From the NCBI GenBank assembly GCA_017849455.1, contig JAFIGX010000021.1:1-58074 (forward strand): a DNA stretch of 58,074 nucleotides, in the 5' to 3' direction. Position numbers and translations under genes: made by a program. The notes under the pieces were generated by a model. The model was not told where the DNA came from, did no database searches, and saw nothing but the letters and a program-made list of their open reading frames with translations. Within the stretch, counting starts at the first letter, position 1, and every line of letters starts with the position of its first letter. Positions 42,807 through 51,965 of the stretch are shown here, in pieces. The DNA comes from Pseudobacter sp. (GTDB lineage: Bacteria; Bacteroidota; Bacteroidia; Chitinophagales; Chitinophagaceae).

Positions 42807-44865
42807 TGGACGGTCTTTTCCGCAGCGTTTCGCTGATCATTTTCTGAGATCGTATGGGCATTTCCGTTAAATCGATGGGGCAGTTACTTAATGAACTGTC
42901 GAGAAGGGCCGCCTGTACATTGTCCTGCCATTGTATTTGCATCAGCTCCATGAGCTCCTGTTTGATCACCGGGTCATAGATGGGAAAGCAAACCTCGATG
43001 CGGCGATAGATATTACGGTTCATCCAGTCGGCCGAACCGAGGAACAATTCAGGATGGCCATTATTGTGAAAGATGAAAATGCGGCCATGTTCCAGGTACC
43101 TGTCTACGATCCGTTTAACAGTGATCCGTTCACTCAGGCCGCGAACACCGGGCACCAGGCAACAGATACTTCTTACGATGAGATCGACCTTCACACCTGC
43201 TGCTGAAGCCTCATACAGTTTACCGATCATCACCTTTTCTTCGAGGTTGTTGAGCTTGATGAAAATGCGGGCAGGCAAACCTTGTTGTGCATTCCTTATT
43301 TCACGTTCGATCATCGAGAGGAAACGGTCCTGTAAATTGAACTGCGCCACGAGCAGGTGTGAGAAGGACAATAAACCTTGTGTAACCGGCTTTCTTCTTT
43401 CAGCCAGGAAAGAAAAGAGCATCTCCAGTTCCCGGAGCATTTCGGGGTGGGCCGTGAGCAGGATATGGTCGGTATAGAAACGGGCAGTGCTTTCATTGAG
43501 GTTACCGGTGGCCAGCAATCCGGCCAGTTGACTGCGGTTTTCTTTCACCTTTTTGATGAGGGCCACTTTTGCATGTACTTTCAGGGAAGGGATGCTGTAA
43601 ACGATCTTCACGCCGGCTGCTTTCATCTGTTTCGACCAGCGGATATTATTGGCTTCATCGAACCTGGCTTTCAGTTCCACGAATACGGTCACTTTTTTTC
43701 CGTTCCTGGCAGCGCTCATCAATGCATAAGCGATCTTCGAATCGCCGGCGATCCTGTAGAGGGTCACATAGATCTCTTCCACCCAGGGATCGATGGCGGC
43801 TTCATTGAAAAAGCGAAGCACTGTGTTGTATGATTGATAAGGTGGATGAAGGATGATATCTTTTTGGATGATCTCTTCCAATAGGGAAGGCGGGTCTGTG
43901 GGTACTGGATATTCCGTTACCGGCCAGTGCGGGTACATCAGTGCAGGATCGGTGATGGGCAATGAGGCAAGGTCTTTCAGGTTATGGTACATACCTCCTT
44001 CTATCACATTGGCATTGCTGAGATGGAGCACATTCATCAATGCCTGCAGGCATCTGGCGGGAAGTCCGGCCCCATAGAGAAACCGGGTGGCAAAACCGAA
44101 ATCCCTTTTGGCGATCTGTTTTTCGATCTTTTCCGCCATATCACCCTCGTATTCATCTTCCAGTCCGAGCTCCGCATCACGGGTCACTTTAAAACTGTAA
44201 GAAGACAGGATGGACACCTGTGGCATCACTGCCTGCAGGTTATAACGGATAATATCATCGAGAAAGAGGATATACTGGATGCCTTCATGCTGCACGGAAT
44301 AAAATCTCGGTAACAGGTCGGAAGGAATATTGAGAATGATATATTCTTCCTTGTATTGGGCGATGCTGACGATAGCCACCAGGTAGAGCTTGTTGTTCTC
44401 CGGGAAGAATTGTACGGTGCGGTCCGACAAATAGACCGGCTGCAGGAATGCCAGTACCTGCGTGAAAAAATAATCGGTGGCTGCTGCCTGTACCGGCTCC
44501 GGTATAGGCTCTTTGTAAACGAGATGGGAATTGTTCTTTGAGCGCAGCTCAGGCAGAATGTCGGCAAGGGTAGTCCCAAACAATTCCTGCTGGCGGTGGA
44601 TGATGGCATTGGCCTTCTGTAAAACAGAGGGAGCATCGCCCCCGTCTTTTTTCCTGTTGATCTTGTCCAGCGCCATCAGCGCCGGCATCCGCACCCTGTA
44701 AAACTCATCCGAATTGGAAGAATAGATGGAAAGGAACCTGATCCTTTCCAGCAGGGGCACCTCACTATTGCCGGCTTCGAGCAGCACGCGCTCATTGAAA
44801 GAAAGCCAGCTCAGGTCCCTGTCGAAAAAAATATGCTCTTGTCCGGCACGTACCTCCATATCCAT
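42796..44865 (-). CDS. ppk1: Polyphosphate kinase 1
   Basis: A 689-residue enzyme that makes polyphosphate from ATP. The start at MDMEVRAGQEHIFFDRDLSWLSFN (44865; FFDRDLSWLSFN is the family opening) fits the known length; the longer frame overlaps the divergent kinase gene. The phospholipase-D-like C-terminal half carries the autophosphorylated His in SLKVHAKVALI, plus the second conserved segment ATGNLNESTARFYTDH. Nothing else from polyphosphate metabolism (ppx, ppk2) is adjacent. Divergent from the lipid-kinase gene with about 90 nt between starts. Confidence 0.95.
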   Translation of the reverse strand: MDMEVRAGQEHIFFDRDLSWLSFNERVLLEAGNSEVPLLERIRFLSIYSSNSDEFYRVRMPALMALDKINRKKDGGDAPSVLQKANAIIHRQQELFGTTLADILPELRSKNNSHLVYKEPIPEPVQAAATDYFFTQVLAFLQPVYLSDRTVQFFPENNKLYLVAIVSIAQYKEEYIILNIPSDLLPRFYSVQHEGIQYILFLDDIIRYNLQAVMPQVSILSSYSFKVTRDAELGLEDEYEGDMAEKIEKQIAKRDFGFATRFLYGAGLPARCLQALMNVLHLSNANVIEGGMYHNLKDLASLPITDPALMYPHWPVTEYPVPTDPPSLLEEIIQKDIILHPPYQSYNTVLRFFNEAAIDPWVEEIYVTLYRIAGDSKIAYALMSAARNGKKVTVFVELKARFDEANNIRWSKQMKAAGVKIVYSIPSLKVHAKVALIKKVKENRSQLAGLLATGNLNESTARFYTDHILLTAHPEMLRELEMLFSFLAERRKPVTQGLLSFSHLLVAQFNLQDRFLSMIEREIRNAQQGLPARIFIKLNNLEEKVMIGKLYEASAAGVKVDLIVRSICCLVPGVRGLSERITVKRIVDRYLEHGRIFIFHNNGHPELFLGSADWMNRNIYRRIEVCFPIYDPVIKQELMELMQIQWQDNVQAALLDSSLSNCPIDLTEMPIRSQKMISETLRKRPSITT

Positions 44866-44954
44866 TGCTGTTGATGGTAAAGGTAAGGTACAATATGCAG
44901 GGTTCAACCGAGATATATTTTCGTTATTTCTTATTTTCCCGAATTTTGCTACCC

Positions 44955-45851
44955 ATGTCAAGAAGGATCATTTATCTTATCAATCCCATTTCCGGTACCA
45001 GGGGCAAAGCTTCGTTGAAAGAGTTGATAGCCCATGAAACGAAACAGCAGGGCATACCCTTCGATATTTTGCCTACCGTGGCCAGTGGCAACTATGGATT
45101 TGTGGAACAGAAGATCAGGGAAGAAAAAATAACGGATGTGGTGATCTGCGGGGGTGACGGATCGGTGAACCAGGTAGTGCATGCACTGGCCCATACGCAG
45201 GTAAACTTCGGGATCATCCCCATGGGATCGGGCAATGGACTGGCATTGGCAGCAGGGATCCCCAAAGCAAGCGCCAAAGCATTGCAGGTGGTCATGACCG
45301 GTACGCCCAGGCTCACCGATGCATTCATGGTCAACGAGCAGTTTGCCTGCATGCTTTGCGGATTGGGTTTCGATGCCAAGGTGGCCCATGAATTTGCTGA
45401 ACAACCTAAACGTGGACTGGCTACCTATGCCTCCCTTACCACGCGCAATTTCTTTTCGGCGCAGGCTTATTCATTTCTCATCAATGCCAATAAGATCGCT
45501 TTTACCACGGAAGCATTTTTTGTAAGTGTGGCCAATAGCAACCAGTTCGGGAATAATTTCACCATTGCCCCGAAAGCCGTTCTGTCCGATGGATTGCTGG
45601 ATGTGGTGATCGTAAAAAAAGTAGCGAAACCACTGCTATTGCTCACTGTTATGCGGCAGGTGCTGGCCGGTAAGCTCAGGAAGATCGAGAACTCGCTGCG
45701 TTCGCCGGTGATCTATTTTCAGACGGAGGAACTTACTATCACCAACAATGGGTTTGCCCCTCTTCATATAGATGGCGAGCCGCGTGAAACCCTGGAACAG
45801 TTGCGCATCCGCATACTGCCTCAATATTTCAAACTTATTCAGCCTGCTTAG
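44955..45851 (+). CDS. Diacylglycerol/sphingosine-kinase-like lipid kinase (YegS/BmrU family)
   Basis: A 298-residue kinase of the DAGK catalytic family. It starts MSRRIIYLINPISGTRGK, then DVVICGGDGSVNQVVHAL (the GGDG nucleotide site) and FGIIPMGSGNGLALAAG. The C-terminal beta-sandwich ends with PLHIDGEP, the last conserved motif. Family members phosphorylate diacylglycerol, ceramide or sphinganine; in Bacteroidota sphingolipids are common, so either lipid is possible. Its last 17 nt overlap the convergent patatin gene, itself a lipid-acting enzyme. Confidence 0.92.
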   Translation: MSRRIIYLINPISGTRGKASLKELIAHETKQQGIPFDILPTVASGNYGFVEQKIREEKITDVVICGGDGSVNQVVHALAHTQVNFGIIPMGSGNGLALAAGIPKASAKALQVVMTGTPRLTDAFMVNEQFACMLCGLGFDAKVAHEFAEQPKRGLATYASLTTRNFFSAQAYSFLINANKIAFTTEAFFVSVANSNQFGNNFTIAPKAVLSDGLLDVVIVKKVAKPLLLLTVMRQVLAGKLRKIENSLRSPVIYFQTEELTITNNGFAPLHIDGEPRETLEQLRIRILPQYFKLIQPA

Positions 45852-48093
45852 TGGTTACGGACCGGTGGGCGCCGTGCTGGTACAATTCGAATTTATTGAA
45901 CATCTCGCGGTTCTTGTCGTTATCGAGCGCTTCGCCGATATCGAGCTTTTCCTGTTTCGATAAATGGAAATTCAGTGCGGCGGCCGCGTTCTTTTTTTCA
46001 GGCACGTATTGGAAGGAGAGGCGGAAAAACTTTCCGCCCATGAGCTCCTGTGAAAGGCTCAACAGTTCGTTCTGGTTATATTCCTGCATTTTGTACCAGT
46101 TGTATTGCAACAATAATACAGGCTTGGTGACGATATCCGTGATGGCGGTGGATTCGAAAGGATGTTCCCATCCGCCGGTCTGCCTGTCGCGGATCTGGAT
46201 GAACACCACACCGGCCGTATTCTCTTTGATCCATTCCTCGAATACCTGCAGGAAACGGATAGCTGTCTCCTGCCCGAAATTATCACGCAGTCCTGCGTCC
46301 ATCACATCCACAACGGGCTTGCAGGGCAGCCATACATTGGGCAGCACATAAGGGAAAGTGGCATTCATTCGAAGGGCGGTGAGCAGGCGCAGGTTTAGGG
46401 GGTCCTGCTTCGAGAACATGGCCTGGTAATCCAGCGCATCCACGTCCACTTCGGCGGAATGGCTGGTATCATATACGGGCCGCATGAGGAAGCTCACGGG
46501 TTGTGTGCTGATGATCATCTTACGCCCGTCGCGGGTGATCACCGAATTGAAGAACATGAGCGGTGTATTCGCGTTCTTTTCATCTTCGTACAGATCCTTC
46601 AGTTGTTTGTTGAGCAATCCATGAGTATTCGAGTTGAGCTTTTCTTCAAAAGCATAGCCCCTGTCCTTGATATATTCATGATTATCTACCCTGAACTTCT
46701 GTGCCGGTGAAGCAAGGTCCCTTGCCACGAAGGAAGTGAACAATGAATTCAGCAGATCGCCGGAAATATCGTCCACATATTTTTTATCCTGCAGGTGGAT
46801 GGCAACCCCATGTGCTCTCTCCCTCGATAATTCCCTGAAATAGGCAGCGCCGAGCATGCCACCGGAAGCGCCGGTGATAAGGAAGGTCTTTTTCATAAGC
46901 TCGCCGTTACTGAGACTGTCGAGCCTTTGCAGCACATTCATCGTGAAGGTAGCGCTGCGGTTGCCGCCTCCGCTGGTATTGATGATGTACATGAGTGGTT
47001 TTTCGGCGCCCTGTTTTTTCTTCCATCGTTCCAGCAGGGCGATCATCTGTTGCTTATCGCGTTCCCTGTTTTGGGGAGAGCAGAGCGCCAGCAGCGATTC
47101 GGCAGTGTAAGCGGGACGCTCATTGACATTCGAATAGTTGAGCCCATAGGCTTTATTGCTTGGGTCGATGATATTGTACTTGTACAGAATATTGGTAATG
47201 GCGAACAATAACACAAGGCAGGGAATGCTCCAGCTTTGCAGGAAGTAAGAAAAAGCACCTGAAACGGCGATGAGGATCGCAAAGAACAAAGTGATACCGG
47301 AGGCCGCCGGAAGCTGGAACAGGGGGTTATCGAGCCAGAAGCCGATGATGATCAGGAAAATGAAGGCGATGAAGATCGAGAGCACTGCCGCAAAGTGATG
47401 GCGGCTGAAGATGGTCTCGATGAACTCCCGGCTATAGTGCGATACATCGCGCACTTTTTTGAGCGAGAATATGCCATTGAGGTACCATTCTACTTTTACG
47501 AGCCGGCTTTCCGACACTCTCGTATCGCCTTTCCTGAACTGCGCCTTGAAAAGTTGCGGGTTGCTGATCACCGGGGTGAGCCGGCGGATAATGGTTTTAT
47601 CGGCCCTGAAAAAATAGACCAGTGAAATGGCGATGATAATGATCAGTCCGGCGAGAAATCCCAATACCAGCAGGAAGATCTCCCATCCGTTCATCAATTC
47701 TTTTTCACCGGCAAAGCGAACAGCTTTGAAAAAATAAAAGATCAGGAATCCCAGCGGTATGACGAAGTTATTGATGCAATATTTAAGGAAAGGATTGGAG
47801 GTAGTGGCCAGGAAACGGAAATGGCGGCTGAAGAGGATGAATGTGGTGATATTCCAGCTCATGATGAAGATGCCGATCGCTACGCCTACGAAAGCAGCGC
47901 TCAGTGCATTTACATTGCCGAGGTATTCGGGAGCGAGGTAGAGTGAATCGGCGCCGAAGCTTTTCATGAAAGTGCTGTTCACTGTGCTGAACAGAACGAA
48001 CCAGAAGATAAGCAACACCTGGAATTTTTTGAAATGTAACAGGAGAAGCTGTACAGGGAATGAGCAATATAATCCTCTAAAGAAAAGTTTCAT
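45835..48093 (-). CDS. Patatin-like phospholipase with N-terminal membrane domain
   Basis: A 752-residue membrane protein. The N-terminal half (about 1-340 of the frame from MKLFFRGL) has about seven hydrophobic segments (LLIFWFVLFSTV, AAFVGVAIGIFIMSW, IFLLVLGFLAGLIIIIAISL and others). The C-terminal half is a patatin domain: INTSGGGNRSATF (oxyanion GGGxR), LITGASGGMLGAAYF (GxSxG with the nucleophile Ser) and VMDAGLRDNFG (catalytic Asp, as DAG not the common DGG/DGA). It should cut acyl chains from membrane lipids at or in the membrane. The frame extension upstream to 48132 overlaps the COX15 end and is not used. Confidence 0.9.
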   Translation of the reverse strand: MKLFFRGLYCSFPVQLLLLHFKKFQVLLIFWFVLFSTVNSTFMKSFGADSLYLAPEYLGNVNALSAAFVGVAIGIFIMSWNITTFILFSRHFRFLATTSNPFLKYCINNFVIPLGFLIFYFFKAVRFAGEKELMNGWEIFLLVLGFLAGLIIIIAISLVYFFRADKTIIRRLTPVISNPQLFKAQFRKGDTRVSESRLVKVEWYLNGIFSLKKVRDVSHYSREFIETIFSRHHFAAVLSIFIAFIFLIIIGFWLDNPLFQLPAASGITLFFAILIAVSGAFSYFLQSWSIPCLVLLFAITNILYKYNIIDPSNKAYGLNYSNVNERPAYTAESLLALCSPQNRERDKQQMIALLERWKKKQGAEKPLMYIINTSGGGNRSATFTMNVLQRLDSLSNGELMKKTFLITGASGGMLGAAYFRELSRERAHGVAIHLQDKKYVDDISGDLLNSLFTSFVARDLASPAQKFRVDNHEYIKDRGYAFEEKLNSNTHGLLNKQLKDLYEDEKNANTPLMFFNSVITRDGRKMIISTQPVSFLMRPVYDTSHSAEVDVDALDYQAMFSKQDPLNLRLLTALRMNATFPYVLPNVWLPCKPVVDVMDAGLRDNFGQETAIRFLQVFEEWIKENTAGVVFIQIRDRQTGGWEHPFESTAITDIVTKPVLLLQYNWYKMQEYNQNELLSLSQELMGGKFFRLSFQYVPEKKNAAAALNFHLSKQEKLDIGEALDNDKNREMFNKFELYQHGAHRSVTTKQAE

Positions 48094-48139
48094 GAGTGAT
48101 AAGCGGTCCGGATCCCGGCTTTTTAGCACCAATATACTA

Positions 48140-49207
48140 TTAAAACCCCTTTTTCCGAACCAGGTACAACATGGCGACCAGGCTCAGCAACAAAAGCATG
48201 CCAACTACCTGGTGCAACTGCGCCATCCATTCAAAAACACCCCATTTATTGGGGACGATGCCCGGGCTGGTCAGCAATGAAAGGATGCCCAGCAACACCT
48301 GCGTCAGCACCAATATCAATGGTAACCGGCGTGCTTTCATGAAGGTATCGCTCACGGGCGAGAGCCTGAAAAGTTTGATGGAATAAATGACAATGAGCAC
48401 CAGCAACAGATAGGCCAGTCCGCGGTGAATAAAATGAATGGTGATCTTATTTTCCACGATGTTGAGGAAGGCAGGGCTTTCCCGCAGCATACCATCGGGA
48501 ATGTAGCTGCCATTGATCGTTGGCCAGGTGGGGGCAGCAATGGCGGCCTTATGTCCGGCCATCAGGGCGCCGAACATCAGTTGGATGGCCAGTAGTCCTG
48601 TGATCCACCAGGTCCATTTACGCAATGAAGGAGCAACGGTCATTTTTGAAGGGGGTATGCGTAGTTGGAGGCCAAACCAGAAAGCATAACAGATGAGACC
48701 GAGCGCAAATATGAAATGGAGTGCGAGCCGGGTAGGTTTCACGTACACGGCATCACCGGTAAGGCCGCTGGCCACCATGATCCAGCCGATAGCTCCCTGC
48801 AGTGCCCCAAAAAGGAAAAGGATGAGGAGCGGTTTCTGCATTTCCTTTTTCAGGTATCGTTTGGACACGAGATAAACGAAACCTACGATGAACACGACGC
48901 CGATCAGCCGGGCCCAGAACCGGTGCAACCATTCCCAGAAAAAAATGAATTTGAAATCGGCGAGATCGAACGCTGCATTGAGATAATGGTACTGGGGCGT
49001 TTGCTGGTAGCTATGGAATTTTTCCAACCATTGTTCCTGGTTCAGCGGTGGCAGGGCGCCAGTCACTACATCCCATTCCGTGATCGATAAGCCGGAACCG
49101 GTAAGCCGGGTGATGCCGCCGAGGACTACCTGTATCAGCAGCATGCCGATACCGATGAATATCCAGTTGGCCACTGCTTTTTGTGCGCGGGAAGATGCTG
49201 TATCCAT
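48140..49207 (-). CDS. ctaA: Heme A synthase (COX15/CtaA)
   Basis: A 355-residue inner-membrane protein with eight predicted spans. It oxidises the C8 methyl of heme O to the formyl of heme A for cytochrome aa3-type oxidases. Heme ligands are in two His-containing segments per half: FWEWLHRFWARLIG, LALHFIFAL, KITIHFIHRGLAYL and AQLHQVVGML. GGITRLTGSGLSITEWDVVTG is the family signature after span 1. The start is the Met at 49207; the longer frame has no family match. It follows the TauE-like gene by 55 nt on the same strand. No ctaB or cytochrome oxidase genes are in the window. Confidence 0.95.
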   Translation of the reverse strand: MDTASSRAQKAVANWIFIGIGMLLIQVVLGGITRLTGSGLSITEWDVVTGALPPLNQEQWLEKFHSYQQTPQYHYLNAAFDLADFKFIFFWEWLHRFWARLIGVVFIVGFVYLVSKRYLKKEMQKPLLILFLFGALQGAIGWIMVASGLTGDAVYVKPTRLALHFIFALGLICYAFWFGLQLRIPPSKMTVAPSLRKWTWWITGLLAIQLMFGALMAGHKAAIAAPTWPTINGSYIPDGMLRESPAFLNIVENKITIHFIHRGLAYLLLVLIVIYSIKLFRLSPVSDTFMKARRLPLILVLTQVLLGILSLLTSPGIVPNKWGVFEWMAQLHQVVGMLLLLSLVAMLYLVRKKGF

Positions 49208-49262
49208 AGCGGGAGCAAAGGTAGGATGGAAATGATTGCACGCAAGGATTGCCTGCAAAAAA

Positions 49263-50057
49263 TTAAAGACGCATTAATTCTTTTGTCAGTACATAGATCC
49301 CCATCATGAGCACGAACCATCCGAAACCTTTTTTGAGGGAAGCGCCTGAGATCCTGTCGGAGAGAGAGGTGCCGATAAAAATACCCGACACGGCAATAGC
49401 AGTGAACGACAGCAATTGTACCCAGTTGATATGGTATTCTGCATAGGTGCTGAAAAAACCGAAGAGTGAACTGAATGTCATGATGGTGAGGGAAGATCCA
49501 ACGGCGGTCTTCATGGGCAGCTTGCCGAAAAGCACCAGGGCAGGGATGATGAGAAAACCTCCGCCTGCTCCCAACAAACCGGTAACGATGCCCACTACGA
49601 TGCCCTGCAGCAGGAGCGGCAGCATATTGCGGGCCTGATCGGCAGGTACTACAGTCAACTTGTTGCGGGAGCGGATCATTGAAATGGACATGGCCAGCAT
49701 CAGGCAGCCGAACAATACCATGAGAAAGCTGCCTTTGTTGACGACCATATTGCCGATCCTGAAAATAGGGTCGGGTATCTTGGGGAGGAGGAAATGGCGG
49801 GTGGTAAAAACAGATAACATGGACGCACCCCCGAAAACAAAAACCACGGGGAAATCGATCAAACCTTTTTTGTACGACCTTACCGAGCCTACCAGGCTGC
49901 AGGTGCCTACTACGAACAGGGAGTAGGTGGTAGCGAGCACAGGGTTCACGTGCATCAGGTATACCAGTACGGGCACCGTGATGATGGAACCTCCACCACC
50001 AATGAGGCCCAGCGATATGCCGATCAATACCGCTATGATATAACCTGCTACTTCCAT
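49263..50057 (-). CDS. Sulfite exporter TauE/SafE family membrane protein
   Basis: A 264-residue protein with about eight membrane spans in two inverted halves, each opening with a Gly-rich motif: GISLGLIGGGGSIITVPVLVY and VGIVTGLLGAGGGFLIIPALVLF. These are the marks of the TauE/SafE (DUF81) family, which exports sulfite, sulfoacetate or other organic anions. It is translated from the Met at 50057 (MEVAGYIIAV). Substrate unknown. Downstream on the same strand is ctaA; upstream, divergent, is rnhB. Confidence 0.93.
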   Translation of the reverse strand: MEVAGYIIAVLIGISLGLIGGGGSIITVPVLVYLMHVNPVLATTYSLFVVGTCSLVGSVRSYKKGLIDFPVVFVFGGASMLSVFTTRHFLLPKIPDPIFRIGNMVVNKGSFLMVLFGCLMLAMSISMIRSRNKLTVVPADQARNMLPLLLQGIVVGIVTGLLGAGGGFLIIPALVLFGKLPMKTAVGSSLTIMTFSSLFGFFSTYAEYHINWVQLLSFTAIAVSGIFIGTSLSDRISGASLKKGFGWFVLMMGIYVLTKELMRL

Positions 50058-50232
50058 CTGAAAATTTAGCAAAAGAACGGAAAGTTTGGCAGAACCATAC
50101 CAGGAGATGATAAACCTTACCACAAAGCTGACCAACCACAACAGGGAATGGTTGAACCGGGGAAAAGGCCATATCCAAAATAAAAATGTGTAGTGTTCAG
50201 GGCTTCACTTATTTTTGGTGAAAAATTTCCGT

Positions 50233-50832
50233 TTGCTGAAAAATTTTCACCAGGATGTATTGCTCGAAGCCGGTTGCGATGAAGCAGGCCGTGGTTGCCT
50301 GGCAGGGCCGGTAGCAGCAGCAGCGGTGATACTACCACGTGACTTTTATCATCCTTTGCTGAATGATTCGAAGCAGGTAACAGAAGAACACCGTTATGAG
50401 CTGCGTACCTACATTGAATCCACGGCCATCAGCTATGGGGTTGCCATGGTCGATCATGAAGAGATCGATGTCATCAATATCCTGAAAGCATCCTTCAAAG
50501 CCATGCACCTGGCGCTCGATCAACTGCTGCAACGGCCGCAACTCCTGCTGATCGATGGCAACCGTTTCATTCCGTATAACAAAATTCCGCATGAGTGTAT
50601 CATCAAGGGCGATGGGATATATGCCAGCATCGCGGCTGCGAGTATCCTCGCCAAAACCTATCGCGATGATTGCATGAAGCAATTGCATGGATCGTACCCT
50701 CAATATAAATGGAGCACCAATAAAGGATATGGAACTGCAGAGCACCGGAAAGCGATTGCTGAATTCGGATTGAGCCCCTATCACCGCAGGTCTTTCCAAT
50801 GCCTTCCTTCTCAACTGGAAATGGAATTATAG
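50233..50832 (+). CDS. rnhB: Ribonuclease HII
   Basis: A 199-residue enzyme that cuts RNA in RNA/DNA hybrids and single ribonucleotides in DNA. The four acidic residues are seen in GCDEAGRG (Asp, Glu), LLIDGNR (Asp) and TYRDDC (Asp), with the YKWSTNKGYGTAEHRKAI segment that contains the minor-groove Tyr and Gly. No ATG fits: the candidates are TTG 50215, GTG 50218 and TTG 50233. I prefer 50233, as it gives MLKNFHQDVLLEAG, the usual short N-terminus, and a TATTTTTG -7-like element at 50210-50217 would make a leader starting after the two upstream codons. Confidence 0.9.
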   Translation: MLKNFHQDVLLEAGCDEAGRGCLAGPVAAAAVILPRDFYHPLLNDSKQVTEEHRYELRTYIESTAISYGVAMVDHEEIDVINILKASFKAMHLALDQLLQRPQLLLIDGNRFIPYNKIPHECIIKGDGIYASIAAASILAKTYRDDCMKQLHGSYPQYKWSTNKGYGTAEHRKAIAEFGLSPYHRRSFQCLPSQLEMEL

Positions 50833-50926
50833 TTTCTTTAGCAAATCAGGCTGGTGTGTAATTTAAACTACTGTATACAGCAGTGGTCTTTATTGTGGAA
50901 TGTATCACAAACTAAAATTACACACC

Positions 50927-51244
50927 ATGAAAGCAAAACTGATCCTTTCAATAGCATTGCTGATGGGTATAGCCGTTAGCAGTGTGCAGGCGCAAAGTAT
51001 CGCAGACAGGGAGCGCTATCAACGCGAGCGCATCACAGAAGGTTACAGGAATGGATCTCTCAACAGGGGTGAAGCCTACCGTTTATCGAGGGAGCAGCAG
51101 AAGATCCGCCATGATTACAGGCGCTACAAATGGAATGATGGTCGTCTCAGCCGTCATGAAAGAAGGAAACTACATCGTGAACAACAGAGGGCGAGCCGGC
51201 ATATCTACTGGCACAAGCACCATGGCCGCCACCGTTTCGACTGA
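50927..51244 (+). CDS. Small exported, highly basic protein
   Basis: A 105-residue protein starting at MKAKLILSIALLMGIAVSSVQAQ, a good signal peptide. The mature part is rich in Arg, His, Tyr and Gln with short repeated units of the form YRxSREQQKI, LSRHERRKLHREQQ and ends HKHHGRHRFD. It looks extended or coiled rather than globular. Proteins of this build are frequent in Bacteroidota without an assigned role; binding to a polyanion or metal is only a guess. It is monocistronic, with a terminator 41 nt after the stop. Confidence 0.75.
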   Translation: MKAKLILSIALLMGIAVSSVQAQSIADRERYQRERITEGYRNGSLNRGEAYRLSREQQKIRHDYRRYKWNDGRLSRHERRKLHREQQRASRHIYWHKHHGRHRFD

Positions 51245-51284
51245 TAGGTTAATGATGGTTATTTAATGTGGTTGTACGTTCAAT

Positions 51285-51320
51285 GGGTGTCTCAAAAAAA
51301 ATGAGACACCCTTTATTTTT
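51285..51320 (+). terminator. Intrinsic terminator after the basic protein gene
   Basis: GGGTGTCTCA and TGAGACACCC form a 10-bp stem with a loop of A residues, followed by TTTATTTTT on the plus strand. Confidence 0.9.
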
Positions 51321-51329
51321 GCATTTGCT

Positions 51330-51941
51330 TTATATAAGGTCCGGGAAGAATTGCATCTTCCTTTCCTCCCATTCATTCCTGATGATGCTGAAATAGATCG
51401 AATCGCGGCGGCGGTTCGAATGCATCTGCATGTGGCTTCGTAATACCCCCTCCGGGACCATACCCACTTTCAACAGGGCCGATTTCGAACGCTCATTGAG
51501 GTTATCCGTTTTGATCTCCACCCTTTCCATTTTCATCACTTCAAATGCATAGCAAAGCAAGGCGAATTTGGCCTGTCGGTTCACACCGGTGCCTATGAAC
51601 GGTGTGCCCAGCCATGTTGAACCTATCTCGATGCGTTTATCATAAAAAGAAATGTTGAGGAAACTGGTGCTACCGCAAACCTCATGGGTATCTTTGTCGA
51701 TAACGGTGAAAGGCATACGCTTGTGCTGCGCCCGCTCCTGCAGGGCCACATATACCCAGGAATGAAGCTCCTGCGGATCATCGAGCTCTTTTACGAAATA
51801 CTTCCAGATCTCTTTGTTTTGGGCCAGCGGAAGGAAATGATCAACGTCATCCGGTTGCAACAGCCGCAAGACCACCCTGGGTGTTTCCAACTGAAAGCCT
51901 GCCGGGAAAAAATGCTCGTATTCACTGATTACTTCGACCAT
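51330..51941 (-). CDS. GNAT family N-acetyltransferase (RimJ/RimL-like)
   Basis: A 203-residue acetyl-CoA-dependent acetyltransferase. The opening LETPRVVLRLLQPDDVDHFLPLA is the RimJ/RimL/SpeG type, RIEIGSTWLGTPFIGTGVNRQAKFALLCYAFE holds the acetyl-CoA pyrophosphate loop, and KTDNLNERSKSALLKVGMVPEGVLRSHM is the C-terminal signature. Substrates of this group are protein N-termini, antibiotics or small amines; none is indicated here. It is encoded 24 nt after the Sua5-like gene on the same strand. Confidence 0.92.
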   Translation of the reverse strand: MVEVISEYEHFFPAGFQLETPRVVLRLLQPDDVDHFLPLAQNKEIWKYFVKELDDPQELHSWVYVALQERAQHKRMPFTVIDKDTHEVCGSTSFLNISFYDKRIEIGSTWLGTPFIGTGVNRQAKFALLCYAFEVMKMERVEIKTDNLNERSKSALLKVGMVPEGVLRSHMQMHSNRRRDSIYFSIIRNEWEERKMQFFPDLI

Positions 51942-51965
51942 GATTATTTTTTTGTTATTGCTTTG

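Noticed and set aside
49135..50178. 347-codon frame overlapping the TauE-like gene
   Set aside because: Same strand, other frame; the translation is rich in His, Arg, Pro and Cys with no membrane spans, as expected of an out-of-frame reading.
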